NCBI GenBank assembly: GCA_002632355.1
Contig: NSJJ01000017.1
Coordinates: 1 to 64,000 of the forward strand
Reading direction: 5' to 3'
Source: Sulfuricella denitrificans
GTDB lineage: Bacteria > Pseudomonadota > Gammaproteobacteria > Burkholderiales > Sulfuricellaceae
Length of the DNA: 64,000 bases
Each line of letters begins with the position of its first letter. The stretch's first letter is position 1. Positions 5,228 through 13,909 of this stretch are shown here, one piece after another. Under the pieces are notes generated by a model. The model saw only the letters and a list, made by a program, of their open reading frames with translations, was not told the origin of the DNA and ran no database searches. The translations under genes were made by a program, and so were the position numbers.

Positions 5228-6219
5228 TCCAGCATCCCGGCCACATCGCTCATGTTCGGCGCGTAATACGTCGCCAGCAGAATGCGCAGATCGCGGTGTC
5301 CGCTGATCTTGGCAAGCGTCATCACATCCACCTTCGCCGCCATGCGCGTCAGTGCCTCGCGCCTGGAGTCATGAAAATGCAGCCCTTCAATCAGCGCCCG
5401 GTCGCGCGCCTTCCTGAATAGCGTGTCCAGGCTCTCCGCCTTCAGCGCAAAAACCGACTCCGCATCGATTCCCTGCAGCTGCAGCAGAATCCGGATCGCC
5501 TCTTTCGACATCGGCACATCCCGCGAATAGCCGTTTTTCGTCTTCGGCAGATGCACCACGCGCCGATCCAGATCCACGTCAGACCACTTCATTCCGCAAA
5601 TCTCGCCCGCCCGCATTGCCGTCTCGATAGCGAACAGCAGCGCAGCACCCGCGCGCGACTGCGCAGTGATCGGGATCACATCATAATCATAGCCGGACGC
5701 GAACAGAATCCGCTCGACCTCATCGTCTGAAATCCGCCGCGCACGAGGCTTGTGCGGCTCCGGCTTAGTCACGCCTTGCATCGGGTGGACATATAGCCAG
5801 CGCCATTCCTTGATCGCCACCTGGCATGCGTGGCCAAGCGTGGACCACTCGCGCAGCACAGACGCCGCAGAGACGGAAGCCAGACGGCGATCCCGCCAGG
5901 AAGCGAAATGCTCCGCATCGATATCATCCAGGCGAACGGACACCAGCGGGTCGGCGCCATCGATCATCCGCTGCAGCCGCAAACGCTCCGGACGCTCACC
6001 GCGCTTGGTCGGCAGCACCTCGCGGATATAGCGCGCCAGTAGATCCCCGAAAGTTTTATCTGGTATCATCCCCGCACGACGCGCAGAAATCTCGTGCTCA
6101 TGCCGAGCAGCCCAGGCTTCCGCCTCGGCCTTGGTCCGGAAAACCGCCGACGCACTCACCCCGCCCTTACGAACGCGAGCGCGCCAGCCCCCAGATTCCT
6201 GCTTCTTGATCGACGCCAT
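5224..6219 (-). CDS. Phage/island-type tyrosine integrase
   Basis: This is a site-specific recombinase expected to integrate the island at tRNA-Leu. ATG 6219 gives 331 aa; the track's longer TTG start at 6240 is less likely. The N-terminus has the arm-binding fold (GGWRARVRKGGVSASAVFRTKAEAEAWAARHE). A SAM-like core-binding domain follows, then the catalytic domain with AMRAGEICGMKW (Arg), KTKNGYSRDVP (Lys), HFHDSRREALTRMA (His-x-x-Arg) and GHRDLRILLATYY (His, Tyr). All catalytic positions are present, so it looks functional. It starts about 160 bases from the tRNA 3' end and runs away from it, the standard island layout. Confidence 0.93.
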   Translation of the reverse strand: MASIKKQESGGWRARVRKGGVSASAVFRTKAEAEAWAARHEHEISARRAGMIPDKTFGDLLARYIREVLPTKRGERPERLRLQRMIDGADPLVSVRLDDIDAEHFASWRDRRLASVSAASVLREWSTLGHACQVAIKEWRWLYVHPMQGVTKPEPHKPRARRISDDEVERILFASGYDYDVIPITAQSRAGAALLFAIETAMRAGEICGMKWSDVDLDRRVVHLPKTKNGYSRDVPMSKEAIRILLQLQGIDAESVFALKAESLDTLFRKARDRALIEGLHFHDSRREALTRMAAKVDVMTLAKISGHRDLRILLATYYAPNMSDVAGMLD

Positions 6220-6375
6220 TTCTGTCCAATCGCTGTCCAAATCCTGTCCACTAGCATGCTATAAGTTGCAGTTTTTTGCTAGACGTTGATGTTTTCTGGT
6301 GGACCAGAAAACGGCCAGAGATTGGCCATTTATAAGGCTTTGAGGTGATTTTTGGTTATTTAATAAAATAGGTGG

Positions 6376-6461
6376 TGGTGCGAAAGGAGAGACTCGAACT
6401 CTCACGGGGGTTGCCCGCTGGAACCTAAATCCAGTGCGTCTACCAATTCCGCCACTTTCGC
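6376..6461 (-). tRNA. tRNA-Leu(UAG)
   Basis: The reverse strand reads GCGAAAG...CTTTCGC acceptor arms, a long variable arm (GCGGGCAACCCCCGT), TTCGAGTC in the T loop and an encoded CCA at 6376-6378. The anticodon loop TTTAGGT gives anticodon UAG. It is the apparent insertion site of the island; the 3' end remains complete. Confidence 0.95.
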
Positions 6462-6508
6462 GAGATGCGTAGTGTAAACTATCCCGCCTCTGGCTGCCAG
6501 TTTGCTTA

Positions 6509-7321
6509 ATGACTACCCAACATTACGAAAATTTCCCTGTCGCATCGATCCTGCTTCCGCGCCGCCTGCGTCATCCCGTCGGCATTATTTACACCTTTGC
6601 GCGCCAGGCGGACGATTTTGCCGATGAAGGGGATCTTGACGATGCCACCCGTCTGGCCCTGCTGGATGGATTTCGTACCGAATTGCAGCGCATCTCTGCC
6701 GGATCGGAACCTGAAACCGACTTATTCGGGCAGGTTTCAGAAATCATTTCGCAATATCAACTGCCGGTGCAATTGTTCCATGACCTGCTCGATGCTTTTT
6801 CACAGGATGTCATCAAGAAACGCTACGCCCATTTCGGCGAAGTCATGGATTACTGCCGCCGTTCCGCCAACCCGGTCGGCCGTCTGCTGCTGCATCTGTA
6901 TGGCGCCACGGACAGCAGGAATCTGGCCTATTCCGACGCCATCTGTTCGAGCCTGCAACTGATCAATTTTCTGCAGGATGTGGCGATTGACTACCGCAAG
7001 GACCGCATTTACCTGCCCCGGGACGAAATGGAAAAACACCGCATCAGCGAAGAGCAGATCGCCCGTGGCGACAGCGGGGGCGCCTGGGGCATGTTCATGC
7101 TGTTCCAGATCGAACGTGCGCGCAAGATGCTCAATGCCGGCGCGCCGCTGGGGAAAATCCTGCCGGGCCGGATCGGGCTGGAAATGCGCATGATCATCAT
7201 GGGAGGAGAATCCATTTTGCGCAAACTGCATAAATCCCGTGGCGATGTGTTTAATCAGCGCCCCGTGCTCAAGCCGGGCGACTGGGCCTACATGCTCTAC
7301 CGCTCGATTCTGGCGAGATAA
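6509..7321 (+). CDS. hpnC: Squalene synthase HpnC (hydroxysqualene synthase)
   Basis: First gene of the three-gene bacterial squalene route that replaces eukaryotic squalene synthase; HpnC converts presqualene diphosphate to hydroxysqualene. The 270-aa protein has the trans-isoprenyl diphosphate synthase fold with two Asp-rich motifs, QADDFADEGD near residue 33 and LQDVAIDYRKDRIYLP near 158. It starts FPVASILLPRRLRHPV, typical of HpnC and different from HpnD. ATG 6509 lies 47 bases from the tRNA 5' end, so both may share a promoter region on opposite strands. The operon continues with hpnD two bases after the stop. Confidence 0.92.
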   Translation: MTTQHYENFPVASILLPRRLRHPVGIIYTFARQADDFADEGDLDDATRLALLDGFRTELQRISAGSEPETDLFGQVSEIISQYQLPVQLFHDLLDAFSQDVIKKRYAHFGEVMDYCRRSANPVGRLLLHLYGATDSRNLAYSDAICSSLQLINFLQDVAIDYRKDRIYLPRDEMEKHRISEEQIARGDSGGAWGMFMLFQIERARKMLNAGAPLGKILPGRIGLEMRMIIMGGESILRKLHKSRGDVFNQRPVLKPGDWAYMLYRSILAR

Positions 7322-7323
7322 GC

Positions 7324-8157
7324 ATGACGCCTGACCAGTATTGCCAGGACAAGGCCAGCCGCAGCGGTTCCAGCTTTTACAACAGCTTCCGCTTCCTGCC
7401 GCCACAGAAACGCCAGGCCATCACCGCGCTGTATGCCTTTTGCCGCGAAGTGGACGATGTCGTCGACGAATGCCATGAAGCGCAGGTTGCCCGCGCCAAG
7501 CTCGCCTGGTGGCGCGAGGAGCTTGCCAGCACCTTTGCCGGCAAGCCGCATCACCCGGTGGGTCAGGCGTTGTTTCCTGCCATCCGCGCCTACGATCTGC
7601 CGATGGAGCAGTTTACCGAGATCATCGACGGCATGGAAATGGACCTGAACAATAACCGCTATGCCGATTTCAAGGCGCTGCAGCTTTATTGCTACCGCGT
7701 GGCAAGCGTGGTGGGCCTGCTGGCTGCAGCAATTTTCGGCTACTGCAACCGCCAGACCACGAAGTACGCACATGACCTCGGCCTCGCCTTCCAACTCACC
7801 AATATCATCCGCGACGTGGGCGAAGATGCGCGCCGCAACCGCATTTACCTGCCGCTCGACGAGTTGCAGCAATTCGGCGTAAGCGAAGCCGACATCCTCC
7901 AGTCGCGGGAAACGGAAGCCTTCGGCAGGCTGATGACGTTCCAGATCGAACGCGCCCGGCATTATTACCGCCAGGCCATGGCTGCCCTGCCCGGCGAGGA
8001 TCGCAAGTCGCAGATGCCGGGCCTGATCATGGCCGCCATCTACCAGACCCTGCTGGATGAAATCGAGGCGGAGGGCTGCCATGTGCTGAAGCAGAAAACC
8101 TCCCTGCCGCCGCTGCGCAAACTGTGGATAGCCTGGCGCACATGGCTGAAAGGCTAA
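7324..8157 (+). CDS. hpnD: Presqualene diphosphate synthase HpnD
   Basis: Joins two farnesyl diphosphates into presqualene diphosphate. The 277-aa protein has SSFYNSFRFLPPQKRQAITALYAF, REVDDVVDE (first Asp-rich motif, near 39-47) and IRDVGEDARRNRIYLPLDEL (second motif). Its FYxSFRFLP start is diagnostic of the HpnD/phytoene synthase group. It begins two bases after hpnC and overlaps the start of hpnE by 16 bases, so the three are one translation-coupled operon. Confidence 0.93.
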   Translation: MTPDQYCQDKASRSGSSFYNSFRFLPPQKRQAITALYAFCREVDDVVDECHEAQVARAKLAWWREELASTFAGKPHHPVGQALFPAIRAYDLPMEQFTEIIDGMEMDLNNNRYADFKALQLYCYRVASVVGLLAAAIFGYCNRQTTKYAHDLGLAFQLTNIIRDVGEDARRNRIYLPLDELQQFGVSEADILQSRETEAFGRLMTFQIERARHYYRQAMAALPGEDRKSQMPGLIMAAIYQTLLDEIEAEGCHVLKQKTSLPPLRKLWIAWRTWLKG

Positions 8158-9443
8158 AGCGCGTCGGCATCATTGGTGCTGGCTATGCCGGCATTGCTGC
8201 CGCGGTCAGGCTTGCTGATGGCGGCATTCCGGTCACGCTGTTCGAAGCCGGCCGAGTGTTGGGCGGTCGCGCGCGCGGCGTGGATCATCAGGGCATCAGG
8301 CTGGACAACGGGCAGCACATGCTGCTTGGCGCCTACCGCGATACCCTGGAGATGATGGACCGCGTCGGCGTGCGGGATGCCATGCTGCGGCTGCCGCTGT
8401 CGCTTTCCATCCCCGGGCGGTTTGCGCTCAAAACCCCTGCCCTGCCCGCGCCCTTCCACCTCCTGCTGGGCTTGCTGAATGCGCAGGGGTTGCCGTTCGG
8501 CGAACGGCTTTCCGCCATCCGCTTCGCGCTCAGGCTCCGGCTCATGAACTTTCGCCTGCCACAGGATATCAGCGTGGCCTGCCTGCTGGCCCGACACCGT
8601 CAGGGTGGAAATATCAGCCGTCTGCTGTGGGAGCCGCTATGCCTGGCTGCGCTCAATACGCCCATAGACCAGGCATCGGCACAGGTGTTTCTCAACGTGC
8701 TGCGCGACAGCTTCAGCCACGCGCGCAGCGACAGCGACATGCTGCTGCCGCGCTCCGACTTGTCTGCCTTGCTGCCTGATGCCGCTGCCAAACTGATTCG
8801 TGGCCGGAACGGGGAAATTCGAACTGGCTGCCGGGTTCACCGCATCGAGTCGACCGAATCCGGCTTCGATCTGCACTGGCCGGGCGGCTCGGAAAATTTC
8901 AGCCATGTCATTTGCGCCACGGCGCCGCAACACGCCCTTCCGCTCCTTGCCGGACTTCCTGCGCTGGCACCTGCACGAGAATCCATCAGCAGCATGAGCT
9001 ATCAGCCCATTGCCACGATTTACCTGCAATACCCGGAACAGGTACGACTGCCGCAAGCCATGCTGGGCATGAGCGAAGGCTGGGCGCAATGGGTTTTCGA
9101 TCGTGGCTGGACGCACGGTACCGCAGGGCTGCTCGCCGTGGTCATCAGCGCGGAGGGGCGCCATCAGGATGTTGCGCCGGAGCAGATGGCTGAGCGGGTT
9201 GCTGAAGAATTAACGCTGGCTTTCGGCTTGCCGCAAGCGCTCTGGCACAAGGTGATCATGGAAAAACGCGCCACCTTCGCCTGCACGGCGGGTGTGGCGC
9301 GCCCGGACCAGAAAACCGGGCTGAAAAATTTCTATCTGGCCGGGGACTATACAGCCGGAGACTATCCTGCCACGATCGAGGGCGCGGTCCGCAGCGGGGT
9401 AAAATGCGCCGGGCTGGTTTCAGGAAGCCTGTCGCCCGCCTGA
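8142..9443 (+). CDS. hpnE: Hydroxysqualene dehydroxylase HpnE
   Basis: FAD-dependent amine-oxidase-fold enzyme that reduces hydroxysqualene to squalene, the hopanoid precursor. ATG 8142 is chosen over GTG 8124 because the dinucleotide-binding segment RVGIIGAGYAGIAAAVRLA follows within a few residues. The FAD signature FYLAGDYTAGDYPATIEGAV sits at the C-terminus as usual. At 433 aa it is the normal size. It closes the hpnCDE operon. No squalene-hopene cyclase gene is in the window, so the end product cannot be read here. Confidence 0.92.
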   Translation: MAERLKRVGIIGAGYAGIAAAVRLADGGIPVTLFEAGRVLGGRARGVDHQGIRLDNGQHMLLGAYRDTLEMMDRVGVRDAMLRLPLSLSIPGRFALKTPALPAPFHLLLGLLNAQGLPFGERLSAIRFALRLRLMNFRLPQDISVACLLARHRQGGNISRLLWEPLCLAALNTPIDQASAQVFLNVLRDSFSHARSDSDMLLPRSDLSALLPDAAAKLIRGRNGEIRTGCRVHRIESTESGFDLHWPGGSENFSHVICATAPQHALPLLAGLPALAPARESISSMSYQPIATIYLQYPEQVRLPQAMLGMSEGWAQWVFDRGWTHGTAGLLAVVISAEGRHQDVAPEQMAERVAEELTLAFGLPQALWHKVIMEKRATFACTAGVARPDQKTGLKNFYLAGDYTAGDYPATIEGAVRSGVKCAGLVSGSLSPA

Positions 9444-9457
9444 AACCCGGTTTATGT

Positions 9458-10861
9458 TTACCCGGAGTGCGCCACGATAAAGCGTTTCACCTCATCGACA
9501 CTTGAATCCATGACTTCGTAGCGCTGTGGCCGTTTTTCAAGATCTGCCAGGTCGACTGGGCGCTCGGCATGACGGCCCAGGGCTTCGTGTATGGTCTCGT
9601 CGAACTTGGCTGCCAGAGCGGTTTCCAGACATACCAGCGGGATGCCTGCTTCAAGGTGTTCCAGCCCGACCTTGACGCCATCGGCTGTATGGGTGTCGAT
9701 CATCACGCCGTATTTCTGGTAGACGTGACGAATGGTTTCGAGGCGGTCGGCATGGCTGCTTTCGCCCGAGGTGAAACCGAATTCCTTCACTTTGGCGAAG
9801 TGCGGTGTCGTCGACAGGTCGAAGCTGCCGCCGCCATCCACCTTCTGCCACAGTGCCTTGACCACAGCCGGGTCGCGCCCAACCAGGTCGTAAATAAAGC
9901 GCTCGAAGTTGGATGCCTTGGAAATATCCATGGAGGGGCTGCTGGTGTGCTGGGTTTCCGGGCGCGGGCGGTAAGCCCCGGTGCGGAAGAACTCATCCAG
10001 CACATCGTTTTCATTGGTGGCAACGATCAGCCTGGAGATGGGCAGGCCCATCTGCCTGGCGATATGGCCCGCGCAGACATTGCCGAAATTGCCGGACGGC
10101 ACCGAGAACGACACTTTCTCGTCGTTGCTGCCGGTGACCGCGAAATAGGCCTTGAAGTAGTACACTACCTGGGCCGTCACGCGCGCCCAGTTGATCGAGT
10201 TGACCGCGCCGATCTTGTGCTGCGCCTTGAACTCCAGATCGTTGGAAACGGCCTTGACGATGTCCTGGCAGTCATCGAATACGCCCTTGACGGCGATGTT
10301 GAAAATATTCGGCTCCTGCAACGAAAACATCTGCGCCGTCTGGAACGGGCTCATCTTGCCCCGCGGCGAAAGCATGAAGACTTTCACCCGTTTCTTGCCC
10401 AGCATGGCGTATTCCGCCGCGCTGCCGGTGTCGCCCGATGTCGCGCCGAGAATGTTGATCTCGGCATTTTCCTTTTCCAGCACATACTCGAACAGGTTGC
10501 CGAGCAGCTGCATCGCCACGTCCTTGAATGCCAGCGTCGGGCCGTAAGACAAACCGAGGATATGCAGGCCCGGCTCAAGCGTTTTGACCGGCGTGATATC
10601 GTCGCTGCGGAAAATCTCAGCGGTGTAAGTCTTGTCGACAATCGCCCTGAGATCCGCAGCCGGAATGTCGTCGGCAAAACGGCGGATCACCTCGAAGGCC
10701 AGGTCGCGGTAATTCATGCCGCGCATGGCCGCGAGTTCATCCTTGCTCAATTTTGGATAGGCATCGGGTATGGTCAGGCCGCCATCCGTGGCGAGCCCGC
10801 CGAGCAGAATTTCGGTAAAGGTCTTGGGCGGCATGCCGCCGCGGGTGGATAAGTATTTCAT
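9458..10861 (-). CDS. thrC: Threonine synthase
   Basis: PLP enzyme converting O-phosphohomoserine to threonine. The 467-aa long-form protein has YLSTRGGMPPKTFTEILLGG at the N-terminus, the PLP lysine in PTLAFKDVAMQ and GATSGDTGSAAEYA, the phosphate-binding loop. VPSGNFGNVCAG follows. Its start overlaps the stop of the homoserine dehydrogenase gene by four bases, so hom and thrC are cotranscribed. Its end lies only 14 bases from the convergent hpnE stop, with no clear terminator between. Confidence 0.95.
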   Translation of the reverse strand: MKYLSTRGGMPPKTFTEILLGGLATDGGLTIPDAYPKLSKDELAAMRGMNYRDLAFEVIRRFADDIPAADLRAIVDKTYTAEIFRSDDITPVKTLEPGLHILGLSYGPTLAFKDVAMQLLGNLFEYVLEKENAEINILGATSGDTGSAAEYAMLGKKRVKVFMLSPRGKMSPFQTAQMFSLQEPNIFNIAVKGVFDDCQDIVKAVSNDLEFKAQHKIGAVNSINWARVTAQVVYYFKAYFAVTGSNDEKVSFSVPSGNFGNVCAGHIARQMGLPISRLIVATNENDVLDEFFRTGAYRPRPETQHTSSPSMDISKASNFERFIYDLVGRDPAVVKALWQKVDGGGSFDLSTTPHFAKVKEFGFTSGESSHADRLETIRHVYQKYGVMIDTHTADGVKVGLEHLEAGIPLVCLETALAAKFDETIHEALGRHAERPVDLADLEKRPQRYEVMDSSVDEVKRFIVAHSG

Positions 10862-12171
10862 GCGTTGAGTTCTTCCAGACGGATGCGCGTGACCTTGTCG
10901 GCAATAGTCGGCAGTGCCTCGATTTTGACAATCGCCTGGTTGATGGCTTTTTCAATGGTCAGATGGGTGAGCAGGATCACATCGACCCGCTCTTCCCCTT
11001 CCGCCGGTTCCTTCTGGATCATGGCGTCGATGGAAATGCCCAGGTCGGCCAGGATGCGGGTCACATCGGCCAGCACGCCCGGCTTGTCAAACGCCTTGAG
11101 GCGCAGATAATAGGAGGTGTGCACCTCTTCGATCGGCAGGATCGGCGTGCTGGAGAGCGCGTCGGGCTGGAAGGCCAGGTGCGGCACGCGGTTTTCCGGA
11201 TCTGAGGTCAGCATCCGGGTTACGTCCACCAGATCGGCCACCACCGCACTGGCAGTCGGTTCTGCACCGGCGCCGCGACCGTAATACATGGTCGCGCCCA
11301 CGGCGTCGCCTTTCACCAGCACCGCATTCATCACGCCCTCGACATTGGCGATCAGGCGGTTGGCCGGGATCAGGCAGGGATGAACGCGCAGCTCGATCCC
11401 CTTGTCGGTGCGCCGGGTGATACCCAGCAGCTTGATGCGATAGCCCAGTTGCTCGGCATAGGAAATGTCTTCCTTGGTCAGCTTGCTGATGCCCTCGGTG
11501 TAAGCCTTGTCGAACTGCATCGGAATACCGAAACCGATGGCGGACATGATCATCAGCTTGTGGGCGGCGTCCACGCCTTCGATATCGAAAGTCGGGTCGG
11601 CCTCAGCGTAGCCCAGTTCCTGCGCCTGTTTGAGCACGGTATCGAACGCCAGACCCTTGTCGCGCATTTCGGAAAGGATGAAGTTGGTGGTGCCGTTGAT
11701 GATGCCGGCGATCCACTCGATGCGGTTGGCAGAAAGCCCCTCACGCAGTGCCTTGATGACCGGGATGCCGCCTGCGACAGCCGCTTCGAACGCCACCATC
11801 ACGCCCTTGTCCTGGGCCGCCTTGAAAATTTCGTTGCCGTGCACTGCCAGCAAGGCCTTGTTGGCGGTCACCACGTGCTTGCCGTTGGCAATGGCCTTCA
11901 TCACCAGGTCTTTGGCCAGGGTATAGCCACCGATCAGTTCCACCACGATATCGATCTCGGGATTGTCCACCACGTCCATCGGATTGGTGGTGATGGCCAG
12001 TTCGTTGCCGGCAAATTTGCGCGCTTTCTCCAGATCGCGCACCGCCGCCATGGTGACGCGAATCTCGCGCCCGGCGCGGCGGGTGATTTCTCCGGCATTG
12101 CGGCGCAATACGGTGAGCGTGCCGCCGCCGACGGTGCCGAGTCCTAACAGTCCTACATTGATGGGTTTCAT
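10858..12171 (-). CDS. hom: Homoserine dehydrogenase
   Basis: NAD(P)-dependent reduction of aspartate semialdehyde to homoserine, the branch to threonine and methionine. The 437-aa monofunctional form has the Rossmann start VGLLGLGTVGGGTL, the family signature region AGIINGTTNFILSEM with ELGYAEADPTFDIEGVDAAHK, and a C-terminal ACT domain (YYLRLKAFDKPGVLADVTRI) for threonine feedback. No fused aspartokinase is present. It sits between alaA and thrC, an order common in betaproteobacteria. Confidence 0.95.
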   Translation of the reverse strand: MKPINVGLLGLGTVGGGTLTVLRRNAGEITRRAGREIRVTMAAVRDLEKARKFAGNELAITTNPMDVVDNPEIDIVVELIGGYTLAKDLVMKAIANGKHVVTANKALLAVHGNEIFKAAQDKGVMVAFEAAVAGGIPVIKALREGLSANRIEWIAGIINGTTNFILSEMRDKGLAFDTVLKQAQELGYAEADPTFDIEGVDAAHKLMIMSAIGFGIPMQFDKAYTEGISKLTKEDISYAEQLGYRIKLLGITRRTDKGIELRVHPCLIPANRLIANVEGVMNAVLVKGDAVGATMYYGRGAGAEPTASAVVADLVDVTRMLTSDPENRVPHLAFQPDALSSTPILPIEEVHTSYYLRLKAFDKPGVLADVTRILADLGISIDAMIQKEPAEGEERVDVILLTHLTIEKAINQAIVKIEALPTIADKVTRIRLEELNA

Positions 12172-12204
12172 GTTCGCTTACTTCCAGTTCAAGATTTGAT
12201 TATT

Positions 12205-13431
12205 TCAGGAGCCATGCTGCTTGCGGTAATGCTCGAGGAAACGCGCAATACGCCCGATGGCTTCCTGCAGGTCGTCGAGGTTGGGCAGGAACACCACGCG
12301 GAAATGGTCCGGCGTCGGCCAGTTGAAGCCGCTGCCCTGCACCAGCAGGACTTTTTCTTCCAGCAATAGCTCAAGGATGAATTCCTGATCGTTGTCGATC
12401 GGGTACATTTTCGGATCAAGGCGCGGGAACAGGTACATTGCCCCCTGCGGCTTGACGCAGGTCACACCGGGAATCGAGGTCAGCATTTCCCAGGCCAGGT
12501 CGCGCTGGCGGCACAGACGGCCGCTCGGCGCCACCAGATCATCGATACTCTGGTAGCCGCCAAGCGCCGTCTGAATGGCATACTGCGCCGGTGCATTGGA
12601 GCACAGCCGCATCGAGGCCAGCATGGTGAGGCCCTCGATGTAATCCCTGGCATGACGCTTTTCGCCCGACACCACCAGCCAGCCGGCGCGATAGCCCGCT
12701 GCACGGTAATTTTTCGACAGGCCGTTGAAGGTGATGAACAGCACATCGTCCGCAAGGGAAGCGATGGAAGTATGCTGCGCCCCATCGTACAGCACCTTGT
12801 CGTAAATTTCGTCGGAATAAACGATGAGCTGATGCTGGCGCGCGAGCTCCACCACCTCCTGCAGCAATTCCACCGGATACAGTGCGCCGGTCGGATTATT
12901 GGGATTGATCAGCACGATGGCACGGGTCTTGGGCGTGATCTTGCCGCGGATATCGTCCAGATCGGGCAGCCAGCCGGCCGCCTCATCGCACACGTAATGG
13001 CGCGGGGTGCCGCCTGCGAGGGTGACTGCGGCCGTCCAGAGGGGGTAATCCGGCATTGGCAGTAAAACTTCTTCGCCGTTGTTGAGCAGGGCCTGCATCG
13101 CCATCACGATCAGTTCTGAAACACCGTTGCCGATATAGATATCCTCGATCTGCACATCGCGGATGTTCTTCTGCTGGGTGTAGTGCATCACCGCCTTGCG
13201 CGCGGCGAACAGACCCTTGGAGTCGGTATAGCCGGAGGCGTTGGGCAGATTTATGATGACGTCGTGGACGATCTCTTCCGGCGTTTCGAAGCCGAACTGC
13301 GCGGGGTTGCCGATATTCAGCTTGATCACGCGATGGCCGTCTTCTTCCATCTGCCGCGCGCGCGCCAGTACCGGGCCACGGATGTCGTAGCAGACATTAT
13401 TGAGCTTGGTGGATTTGAGTACGGGCTGCAC
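12205..13431 (-). CDS. alaA: Alanine aminotransferase AlaA-type
   Basis: PLP class I aminotransferase making alanine from pyruvate and glutamate. It is very close to E. coli AlaA in recalled sequence: KLNNVCYDIRGPVL, KLNIGNPAQFGFETP, DIYIGNGVSELIVMAMQALL, VLINPNNPTGALYP, VYSDEIYDKVLYD and the PLP lysine in TFNGLSKNYRAAGYRAGW. At 408 aa it is full length. It lies 33 bases upstream of hom with the same direction, so pyruvate-family and aspartate-family synthesis are probably linked in one transcript. Confidence 0.9.
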   Translation of the reverse strand: MQPVLKSTKLNNVCYDIRGPVLARARQMEEDGHRVIKLNIGNPAQFGFETPEEIVHDVIINLPNASGYTDSKGLFAARKAVMHYTQQKNIRDVQIEDIYIGNGVSELIVMAMQALLNNGEEVLLPMPDYPLWTAAVTLAGGTPRHYVCDEAAGWLPDLDDIRGKITPKTRAIVLINPNNPTGALYPVELLQEVVELARQHQLIVYSDEIYDKVLYDGAQHTSIASLADDVLFITFNGLSKNYRAAGYRAGWLVVSGEKRHARDYIEGLTMLASMRLCSNAPAQYAIQTALGGYQSIDDLVAPSGRLCRQRDLAWEMLTSIPGVTCVKPQGAMYLFPRLDPKMYPIDNDQEFILELLLEEKVLLVQGSGFNWPTPDHFRVVFLPNLDDLQEAIGRIARFLEHYRKQHGS

Positions 13432-13526
13432 GATTTACGGGTCCTTGTCGCACTGAGTCGGCTATTCAGCCAAAAAGGTTATAATCTTACAAGACCGCGC
13501 CACTCCCCGCAATTGGAACGACCGCA

Positions 13527-13895
13527 ATGAAACTGCATCTCCAGACTGACAGCAGCACCAACCTGTTCACCGCTTACGATGCCGGTTACGTCGCAGTGAA
13601 CGGCATACGCCACGACCACAGCCTGATCGTGCTGCCCGGGCAAGTCATCACCGAATGGCAGCCGGCCGCACCGGACATCATGACCGCAGAGCATTTCAAC
13701 GTACTTGCGGATATCGAACTGGAAATCCTGCTGCTCGGCACCGGCCCGAAGCTGCGCTTCCCATCGCCTCGCCTGATCCATGCCCTGGCACAACGGGGCA
13801 TCGGACTGGAAGCCATGGACACCTTCGCCGCCTGCCGTACCTACAACATTCTTGCAGGGGATGGCCGGAAAGTGGCGGCGGCCTTGATTCTGTAG
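13527..13895 (+). CDS. Mth938-domain (DUF498) protein
   Basis: A 122-aa protein of the Mth938-like fold, related to mitochondrial complex I assembly factor NDUFAF3. Family marks are NLFTAYDAGYVAVNGIRHDHSLIV, LPGQVITEW, LLGTGPKLRFPSPRL and a C-terminal GLEAMDTFAACRTYNILAGDGR. The biochemical role in bacteria is unknown. It is divergent from alaA with 95 bases between, a pairing frequent in betaproteobacteria. Confidence 0.85.
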   Translation: MKLHLQTDSSTNLFTAYDAGYVAVNGIRHDHSLIVLPGQVITEWQPAAPDIMTAEHFNVLADIELEILLLGTGPKLRFPSPRLIHALAQRGIGLEAMDTFAACRTYNILAGDGRKVAAALIL

Positions 13896-13909
13896 ATTGA
13901 GTTGAGTGC

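Larger units (their letters stand above)
1..6375. mobile_element. Genomic island at tRNA-Leu(UAG) carrying an integron cassette array (left end outside window)
   Basis: A phage-type tyrosine integrase gene starts about 160 bases from the 3' end of tRNA-Leu and is followed by an AlpA-like gene, the usual end structure of an element integrated in a tRNA. To the left lie intI and an array of attC-bounded cassettes running off the window edge. Core genes (hpnC onward) begin right after the tRNA. The right boundary is taken as the tRNA 3' end; the left boundary and the duplicated att copy are not in view, so the true size is unknown. Confidence 0.75.

Noticed and set aside
9569-10852. 427-aa plus-strand ORF
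   Set aside because: Antisense to thrC, whose protein is full length and conserved; translation is low-complexity and lacks any fold signature.
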